Assembly: GCF_000350225.1 (NCBI RefSeq)
Contig: NW_005178533.1
Coordinates: forward strand, 169,601-233,600
Source: Chondrus crispus
Lineage: Eukaryota; Rhodophyta; Florideophyceae; Gigartinales; Gigartinaceae
Direction: 5' to 3'
DNA: 64,000 nucleotides
The notes below the pieces were generated by a model, which was not told where the DNA came from, did not search any database, and saw only the letters and a list, made by a program, of their open reading frames with translations. Position numbers and translations under genes: made by a program. Of this stretch, positions 56,739-64,000 are shown piece by piece. How positions within the stretch are numbered: position 1 is the stretch's first letter; every line of letters starts with the position of its first letter.

Positions 56739-57683
56739 ATGCGGAAACGCAAGAGGCGAAAACTGGACTTGCTAAAAGCAATGCCTAGTGCCAATCGTCT
56801 CTTATTTACAGACGATGGTAAGGCCGTCAGAGCGTCTGACATGGGGAACGACAATGAAGACTCATCAGATGAGGAAGACCTTCATGGTATATCTGACTAC
56901 GCAATGACCGTGTCATCCCGTTTGACCCAGAGTGTCGGCGCAGGGTGGGGTGCGTTGATGTCTTCACATGTGCGGCTTGTCGGGCCTCAACGCGTGATGG
57001 AGGGGTCAAAGCTGGAGGTTCGTGTTGATGAAGTGCCACTGGGTGTTGTGAAGAGGTTATCGTCCAACTGCGAGAAGCGAACAGGGGAGCAGTCTGAGAA
57101 GAGTGCTCCTGAGGTTTGCGTGATTTCGTATGGGGTACCGTGGAATGCGTCCCTGTATGACGATGGACAACCGCATCTGCTCACCATTCATTCAGCTTCG
57201 CAGCGGCATGCTTCGCACCCGTTTTCGTTTAACGGGGTGCCTGAGACTGGGATGAAGGCGAGAGTGATACGATTATTGTCTGCTTTGTTTTCGCTTTCTG
57301 ACTTCGAAGCAATGTCGCCCAAGTTATGTTCTCTAGGCTTTCTCTTTACTTTTGCGTTTTGCATTCCTGGTTTGCTGCGAAAAAGAGCAGCGACGTTTGT
57401 TCTGTTTACCATGGCAGCGCTTCTGAGGTTCGGGCCTGCCTTTATAGTGACCTATCAGCTCAGAGAGGCTGATGCCGGTCTGGGGATGGCAGGACTGAAA
57501 TCAGTGTGGTTGCCGTCTTCCTTTCATCCATCGGGCGTGGATTTACCGTATATGCTATCTGTAACCGTGTTGTTTGGGAGCTTGGTTCCTGTATGGTTTT
57601 TGGTAACAGTAGGTACAGCAGGGCGGAAATCTGGGTCAACCGTGCAGTGCTGTCGTATCACATGCCGAGTGCCACCGCAGTAG
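56739..57683 (+). CDS. TMEM62-like membrane protein, C-terminal part
   Basis: ATG at 56739, 314 codons. Basic start (MRKRKRRK), an acidic stretch (NEDSSDEEDLH), then a beta-rich section with VPWNASLYDDGQPHLLTI and HPFSFNG, which resembles the segment after the metallophosphoesterase domain in TMEM62 proteins. At least three hydrophobic segments follow (about residues 197-217, 220-240, 268-295: LCSLGFLFTFAFCIPGL, ATFVLFTMAALLRF, LPYMLSVTVLFGSLVPVWF). The metallophosphoesterase half is missing here and not found upstream, where the copia element lies. It is either truncated or a family member of different build. Confidence 0.45.
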   Translation: MRKRKRRKLDLLKAMPSANRLLFTDDGKAVRASDMGNDNEDSSDEEDLHGISDYAMTVSSRLTQSVGAGWGALMSSHVRLVGPQRVMEGSKLEVRVDEVPLGVVKRLSSNCEKRTGEQSEKSAPEVCVISYGVPWNASLYDDGQPHLLTIHSASQRHASHPFSFNGVPETGMKARVIRLLSALFSLSDFEAMSPKLCSLGFLFTFAFCIPGLLRKRAATFVLFTMAALLRFGPAFIVTYQLREADAGLGMAGLKSVWLPSSFHPSGVDLPYMLSVTVLFGSLVPVWFLVTVGTAGRKSGSTVQCCRITCRVPPQ

Positions 57684-58001
57684 CATCCCCCCGCCGTTTC
57701 TTGTGCGGAGTGCCACCGGAGTGGCCTTCCCTCATCTCTTCATAGCTCGTCGAATTTCGCAAGTCGGGTGCCGCTATTCTTCGTCTGCAAGAAGCCCACT
57801 GGCTGGTGGACCGTGATCCGAAGAGCGCCGTCAGCTGGATGGCCGTCAGCTAATACTCCTTCGCGTGCGGCAAGACCGAGGTCGCGCGCCGGTTTCTGCA
57901 CGAGGCTACTACGCTGGACGCAGGCTTGGCACCAGCGTGCGTCGCCGTGGGACATGCGTGCGGCCTCGACCTCGATGTTTCACTAAGCCGCGACGCGCCA
58001 T
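57684..58001. other. Spacer before the transporter gene
   Basis: GC content rises sharply. GAGTGCCACCG occurs twice (about 57666 and 57709). No gene. Confidence 0.4.
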
Positions 58002-58154
58002 CATGCGCCGCACGCTCTCCATCCTCGTCGTCTGCTGCCTGCTCTACTCTAGCGTCCTTTCCCCCCGCGCGCACCATGCAACACCCCCCCGCTCCCGCCA
58101 CCTCACCGCCGCCCTATTCCCCACCGGCCACCACCCGGCCACGATCCCCCACAC

Positions 58155-59545
58155 GTGCGTAGTCACCCGCCGTCCAAACACCGTCCAAGACACGACGCCC
58201 TGTGCCGCCTGGGCCTGGCGGATGCGCTGCTTGACATCGACGCCCAGGTGATCCGCGGCTACGCCCTCTTCCTGGGCCCGCGCGCCGAGCGCCTGCCGTA
58301 CCACCAGCCTTCCAGAACAACTAACTGGTCGTATACCTGCTGGCCATCGCGGCCGACTGGCTGCAGGGGCCCTACGTCTACACGCTGTACGCCGAGTACG
58401 GCTACGGGAAGGAGATTGCCCAGCTCTTCATCGCCGGCTTTGGCTCGTCCGCCATCTTCGGCACTTTTATCGGCTCCATCGCCGACAAGTATGGCCGCAA
58501 GTTTAACGTCCTGGTCTTCGTCATCACGTACGCCCTGTCCTGCATGACCAAGCACTCGCCGAACTTTGCTACCTTGATGGTCGGCAGGCTGCTGGCGGGC
58601 ATTGCTACCAGCATCCTCTTCTCGGCCTTTGAGTCGTGGCTTGTGTCGGAGCATAACAACTGCGGCTTTGATCCCAACCTCATCGCCGACACTTTTTCAA
58701 AGGCCCAGTTTGGGAATGCTGTCGTCGCCATTGTCGCAGGCCAGATTGCTGGCATGGTCGCTGCCCAGTTTGGAAAGGTCGCCCCGTTTGATACGGCCGC
58801 TGTCATTCTCGCCGCCACGGGCCTCATTGTCATGTTGTCCTGGTCCGAGAACTTTGGCGATAGTAGGCAGACCGTCACCGGTGGCTTGCGCAGTGCCTGG
58901 CATATGATGATTTCCGATGAGAAGATCTTGCTTGTCGGCATCATTCAGTCCTGCTTTGACTCTGCCATGTATCTCATGGTCTTCAGTTGGACCCCGGCGC
59001 TACAGGCCGCGTCGCATGCCATGTCACTTGGCGAGATTCCGCATGGCATGATCTTTAGTTCCTTCATGGTTTGCATCATAATTGGAAGCATTTTATTCGT
59101 CTTTCTTATGAAGACACAACCCGCTGAGCTATTCATGCGCAATATGTACATCATAGGCGTCGTTTGCTTTGTCGTCACCACCATATCATCCAATGTATGG
59201 GAGGTGTACGGCGCTCTGCTTGCGTTTGAGGTCATTTGCAGTTTGTGCTTTCCGGCTATGGGTACCATGCGAGCAAAGTATGTTCCCGAGGTCACCCGAT
59301 CCGCCATTATGAACTACTTTCGTCTTCCTTTGAATCTCATAGTCTGCCTCATTCTGTACAAAAACTATGGGAATACCACCGTCTTCTGCCTGTGTGCCGT
59401 CATGATGGCCATTGCCGTCATATGCCAACAGCGCCTTTTCAGTGCTTCAAAAGTCTCCATCGGCACCAAAGATGAATGGACTAGAGAAAAGCGCGCAGAA
59501 CTCGTCGAAGAGGGCGATAGCACTGTTGAAGATGCTGTGCGGTAA
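58155..59545 (+). pseudogene. MFSD5/MOT2-type transporter (molybdate-anion transporter family)
   Basis: Open from 58325 to 59545 (406 codons) with about ten membrane spans and hallmarks of MFSD5-like proteins: AADWLQGPYVY, GSIADKYGRK (MFS loop 2-3 motif), LLFSAFESWL and later PHGMIFSSFM. Chlamydomonas MOT2 of this family takes up molybdate. Just upstream the homology goes on in two steps: UAA at 58322-58324 sits where FQNNYLVVYLL would have Tyr, and one base is missing near 58308 before LDIDAQVIRGYALFLGPR (frame from 58155). The N-terminal membrane span may be at 58002-58070 (LSILVVCCLLYS). Either a young pseudogene or sequence errors in GC-rich DNA. Confidence 0.65.
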
Positions 59546-60218
59546 ATCAACTTGCCCGCCTACCCCCCCCCCCCCACACACCCATACTATCGTGGGCTTC
59601 ACCTGGCAAAACATGCGCTGCTTCTGAGACAGCTCTGTGGCAAAAAAAGGCTCGCCACAATGCTCGGAATTTAGAGATGCGAGTTGGTAGTACGCAGTAG
59701 AACAGTGGAGCGTAATGTGGTACCCTAGCAGATTTTATATAAATGAATGGTGGGTGGATGATCGATGAATGTTCCATGAATTGCCAGGCAAATGGTTTAT
59801 AAATGGTCACTCATCAGCCGCAAGGAGGCTCATAGACTTGAAAAAATAAAAGGTCTGTCATCAACCAAATGTGAGTCAATCATGGCTCTTCAAGGACCAA
59901 TGGCGGACCGTTCAGGAACCAATGGTCAATTTTCGGACCTGCAATCTAGGCATCTGGTGGGTCATTCTGAGCTCCACGAGATGTCCAATGGCGGGTCGAC
60001 AAATGTATCTTCTGACAATTCCCGCAATGTCGCCTCAGGCGTTTCAGTCGTACTATTTGTCAGATTCTAATTGGATCCCGCATCGAATTTGAGGTTTTTA
60101 TTTTTCATATCGCAGACACTCATGGTCTTCACTCTCACGTTGAGATCTGTATCCATTGCCACGAGCCGTCACTTTTGCCGTCCTTCAAAACCCTGCTGCT
60201 GTTGTCAAAAAGTACATT
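59546..60218. other. No gene seen
   Basis: Contains a run of about ten C at 59564-59575 and otherwise no motif. It separates the transporter from a convergent transposase relic. Confidence 0.5.
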
Positions 60219-62624
60219 TTAGCGAACCCCCTGTAAGGTCTTTCTCGATGTACGGTCAAGGAGACAATCTATAGATCGTTGTGGATCTACGAAGTATGTG
60301 CGGAAGCCTCGACGTTTGTTAGTTGTCTTCATTTCTTTCTGTACGACAAATACGTGCCTAGAAATAACGTCTATTCCTTCAATCGAAGTTGTCGGAAACA
60401 GATTCGGGTCATCACGCTTCAGCCTCGAGAAGACTTGTCCTTGCGAACCCTTACGCAAACCCGATGGGACCCAGCTCCCCATCACCAAGAGAAACTTATC
60501 ATTTCGGGAGCTCCTGATTACTGAGTGCTCGAGGAAACGCACAATTTTTCCGTAAAACACAAGAACTGGAGAATGCTGTGAGCCCCATGATGAGAAGGAG
60601 GCAGAAGTCGATGTACCATTGTCTAAGAGGAACTCCGCGGCAACATAAAAATTTCTTCGTCTGTTTTCCCCGTCACATTGCCTTTCCACACCAACATATG
60701 TTACTCGGGCCTCATCTTCAAACCGATTTTCAAACGTCATTCTGTTTCAAAGCGTGATATTCTCGTGTTGAGCCACGAGATTTGCAGCAGCACTTTCGTC
60801 CAACCCAAGTCGTTGCTCGTAGAAACGTTCTAGCATTCGTCGCACATCCATCCCACATATTCTGCTGAATTCTGTTACTGTAGAGATTTGCTTAGGGTGA
60901 CACAGTAGCAAACCCTCAAAATCAGGTATGTTGGACCTTGCCATCATGGCGCTTGAAGGTAAATGCCTTTCACGATTCAGGATGCCACTTCTTTTGGGGC
61001 TTCTTTCGGGGCTTGTTACATATTTCTTGATGCGATGCAATTTGTACGATTCAAGGAACTTCCATGTCTCCAAAACGGACTCCGCAGCTAAATGTTTGGC
61101 TGTGAGGCCATGAACCGTTTCCCCGATGAATCTTTCTATCGGAAATTGTGAAACATTAACAAGAGGTCCTGCATCCAGTACTGAATTTTGCAGATGGAGT
61201 AGTAAGTGGATAGTGTATTTGCACACATGAAGACGGTCCTCTAGTCCGCCTTAAAAGTAGTCCTCAAAAAACCGAATGAAGCGCTGGGCCAGATCTCCCA
61301 AACGCTCAACATCGGTAGATGAAAGAACGGGCGCAAAACATAGGTCCACTAATTCCACAAACGATTGCAACCCGTTTAGGACAACAGTAGGTAGCACGTC
61401 ATCAAACGCTACGAGCAAAATGTTGTTGACAAAAAATCTCCACTCCGCCGCTTTGTACATTCTCCTTAGCTTCAATGGTCGCGGACGACGCACCTCGGAC
61501 GGAACTCCACTTCCGAACGAACAAATAAATCTCTCAATTCTTTTCAGTTCAGGTGATGTAATCAATCCTGACGACAGTATAAGGTCCATGAGCTGACTCG
61601 GGACGTTCAAAAAGAGTAAATGCATGACATAAACCGGGCAACTCCTATACATTTGTAAGTGATCCAGCCGGCGAAACAATTCCGAACATCCGTTGATTCC
61701 GTGCTCTCTTGATAACCTCTTTCTCTCCCCAACAGACCCCCTGATACAGGAAGTACGCAATCGTTCAATGTTTTCAATTGCATTCTTGGTATCCTCCAAA
61801 TCACGCATTGGAAGCTCATTGATGTCGTACAGGACTGTTTTTCGCGTGCTATGCATTATGAAGCTCGGGTAATACACATGTCGACTCGAAACATCTGTAG
61901 AACTAGTCTGAAGGACCCCCCTGATGACGCAGTATCGACATGGCACGTAGCTGTTGTGCCCTTTTAGGGAGCACATCTTACTGAGAGCAGGTAGATCTCC
62001 TTCGACTAGGAGAGCATGGCAACGAACCATAACCTCAGTCCCATCCCAAATCTTGCAACGTTTTCCGCTTGCAAGGGGTTCCATCTCGTCCAGGCATGGG
62101 CTCAGGAATGATATCAAATCCGAAGGCTGGTGGGGCCCAGGGATGCAAAGGAGAGGAAGAATGTTCTCAACGGAGACTCGATCAGATGGTGGGAGATTGG
62201 CTATGAGGAGAATGAAGGGCCAGAAGCCGTATGCTGATGACCGATATGGCTGTGCCCCGTCGCCACAAAGAATCAGAAAGATGTCATGCCGAATTGCATC
62301 TGCACCACCCAGATTCATCATGGTTTCGCGGAATAGACGACCAGAAAATACATCACGGTACTCCTTGTCACCTTGGAAAAGACGAGAGACTTCGTCTCGG
62401 TAATATTCAAACATTTGAGGTCCGAAATGAGGACTTTGCAATCGAGCATTGAGTCGCTCCCACACAACAATATATTCGAACGTTCTAGTAGCAAGGCTGC
62501 AATTTTTGGCGTCACATTTTTCCAGTGTACCGGTTTCATCAATACTGAGGTACTTGTGACCATTAGAGCACATGTAATGTGTTGAGACTGCCAGGTCCTC
62601 CATGCGATGGAGGGCTTTCTTCAC
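60219..62624 (-). pseudogene. TNP2/Plavaka-type transposase, two in-frame stops
   Basis: One minus-strand frame from about 62650 to 60219 (about 800 codons) interrupted only by UAA at 61253-61251 and UGA at 60749-60747. Order: HYMCSNGHKYL and EKCDAKNC (zinc-type N-terminus), FLILCGDGAQP with the following IANLPPSDR and IPGPHQPSDL, the Cys pair PCRYCVIRG, and CPVYVMHLLFLNVP: the pattern of Transposase_21 (CACTA/TNP2 and Plavaka). After the UAA, VSQFPIERFIGE matches the DUF4218-like part (GPLxxFxxFPxERF). After the UGA, VFYGKIVRFLEH and DVISRHVFVV match the C-terminal part. No terminal repeats seen. The start could be ATG at about 62603. Confidence 0.7.
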
Positions 62625-63193
62625 GCGGAGGCTGGGCAGTGAGAGAGATCATCCGAGGAAAACTGATCAGCATCAAGGAGAAAACCCGAAAGGAAAACAT
62701 ATGGTCAGATAATTTTGATGGGTCTACTTTTGATCCCTCCACTTGCATAGAAGTTGATTCGGATGATCAAACCGCAAGTGATATTGTTGATGAATGTTGC
62801 GCTGTGCACCCTGTGGACATAATCTGCAATGAATGTGAACAAATTGATGACGTCGAGATTCCGGAACACATTCGTCTTGCCCGGGATGGAAATTGCAGAC
62901 AACCAGGCCGATCAAGTGCAAAGAGAGCAAAAAGAGAGACGGTCAGTAGATACAATGCTGATAAACACGGATCAGTCATAAAAAAGACGAAAGGGAGGTT
63001 AAAATTACGTACAGGCACTTCGAGGCATAGCACCACCCGCCCGATCGTGCGTCAGCGTCGAGAGGTACCGTGGTTGAATTCTGATGGCGATAACAGTGGA
63101 GAAAGGGATAGTGAAAGTAACAGTGATGAGGAAGAGAGCGACCACGAGCTTCTTCCAAAGAGAAGGAGATCCACTCGAAATACTCGGCTTTGA
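62579..63193 (+). CDS. Divergent ORF with acidic and basic nuclear-type tail
   Basis: Open over about 200 codons, overlapping the transposase start on the other strand. No ATG lies at its start, so the true 5' end is unknown. It has an acidic middle (SDDQTASDIVDECC), a basic part (SSAKRAKRETVS, KKTKGRLKLR) and ends DSESNSDEEESDHELLPKRRRSTRN, with a likely nuclear signal. In CACTA elements a second gene (TNPA-like) encodes a DNA-binding helper, so an accessory role is possible, but nothing here shows it. Confidence 0.35.
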   Translation: MLRLPGPPCDGGLSSRGGWAVREIIRGKLISIKEKTRKENIWSDNFDGSTFDPSTCIEVDSDDQTASDIVDECCAVHPVDIICNECEQIDDVEIPEHIRLARDGNCRQPGRSSAKRAKRETVSRYNADKHGSVIKKTKGRLKLRTGTSRHSTTRPIVRQRREVPWLNSDGDNSGERDSESNSDEEESDHELLPKRRRSTRNTRL

Positions 63194-64000
63194 TACGCAG
63201 AGTGCGATTCATATTAGGTGGGATTCTAGTAAACTTGCGGACGCACTCACATGCTAATCATTGATCTTCATTCTCACTATCATGGCGTAGTGTGATGATT
63301 CATGGAGGGAGCTCAATTTCACTCGCTAAACTGATGGGGGCGGTGACCGTGCCCATGGGATCTCATACCTTCGACGACGTCGACGTCGCACGGCATGACC
63401 TGTACGAAGCAGATGCACATGGTGCCCGGCTTGGCCACATCGGAAAGGGCACAGTCGCTCCCGCGCCGCTTGATTGATCGTGATGAGGCACGTCGGATCA
63501 GGCATTCTTGGGGGATAGGGAGCCAAGGGCGGCAGGGAGGGGTAGGGGAAGGACGGATATCTTCACACGAAGGGATACGCGGGATGCGGCACAGCGGGGA
63601 AGGTGTGAAGGGTCTTGGTTGGATCAATTGGGGGGCCTTGAAGATACGTGTGTATATTTGGGCAGAGGTGTCACACGTGTGCACCTCGCTGCTGGGCGGC
63701 GCCCTGGTGGAGAGGGACATGCGCGAGGGAGGGCGGGAGAGTTACGGCAGGGCGGGTTGCGGGGAGCTCAGGTGGGAGGAGTGGCGGCTTTTGGCGCGGT
63801 GGCGAATGCAGACATGGCTCCCTCGCAGGGTGTAGATGCTAACTGCGGTGCTTGAAGGTGCAGTTGGCTCTTTTGCTTTTAGGTTACTTTTGTTCCTCCA
63901 GCCTGAAGCGAAAAGTGTTCATTGCTGTGATCCATATTGTTTTTTAGCTGTACATAGAGTAGGATTGGTCAAATGCACGATATTATATAATTGGCACCGC
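63194..64000. other. No supported gene
   Basis: Overlapping frames on both strands in a G-rich stretch (63480-63830) have no domain and look compositional. The last 170 bp are AT-rich. Confidence 0.5.

Noticed and set aside
1383-62624. Reassigned or programmed stop codons as the explanation for the isolated stops
   Set aside because: All three stop codons are affected, frameshifts occur in the same genes, and homologous sites are sense codons where they can be compared.
63319-63855. Overlapping frames near the right edge as host genes
   Set aside because: G-rich stretch, three overlapping frames, no signal, domain or start context.
1-64000. tRNA or rRNA genes, CRISPR arrays
   Set aside because: No cloverleaf, rRNA core sequence or regularly spaced repeat was recognised on reading; a tRNAscan-type run would be the decisive test for tRNAs.

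Overview
This is a eukaryotic nuclear window dominated by mobile DNA, mostly dead. Host-type proteins (a HECT E3 ligase fragment, a TMEM62-like protein, an MFSD5/MOT2-like transporter) show it is a eukaryote. A captured fragment of a bacterial/plastid-type transcription-repair coupling factor (TRCF/Mfd) points to a plastid-bearing lineage. Long intronless ORFs and dense Ty3, copia, Mutator-like and TNP2-type elements would suit a multicellular red alga, but the species is an inference.

Layout. 1-3815: 5' end of a minus-strand Ty3-type LTR retrotransposon (E1), cut by the window edge, inserted in a DNA transposon. 3816-8037 and 19228 to about 24620: two parts of a DNA transposon with a DUF7869-type transposase gene, a divergent partner gene, and long inverted arms holding a chimeric TRCF/HECT gene fragment. 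8038-19227: a second Ty3 family (E3, minus strand) separating those parts and flanked by a 1.6-kb direct duplication. 24620-28770: relics, including a PD-(D/E)XK nuclease gene, a pogo-like transposase and clustered perfect palindromes. 28772-29439 plus 43433-45437: a J-domain gene next to, or once fused to, a Mutator-like transposase. This is split by E2 (29440-43427), a complete 14-kb chromodomain Ty3 element with a 5-bp target duplication. 45438-49820: no convincing gene. 49826-50402: a small secreted-protein gene relic with a TATA box. 50756-56361: a degraded copia element. 56739-59545: two host-type membrane-protein genes, both imperfect. 60219-63193: a TNP2/Plavaka-type transposase relic with a divergent ORF.

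How it fits together. DNA transposons formed the older layer. They were hit by LTR elements: E1 in the TRCF/HECT arm, E2 in the J-domain ORF, and E3 in the DUF7869 element, followed by a rearrangement. Most coding frames are otherwise long and intact but carry one to three isolated in-frame stops or 1-nt frameshifts. Both Ty3 families carry a long antisense ORF in the extended 3' region next to the 3' LTR, and both use the same unusual 18-nt primer-binding site. No tRNA, rRNA or CRISPR was recognised.
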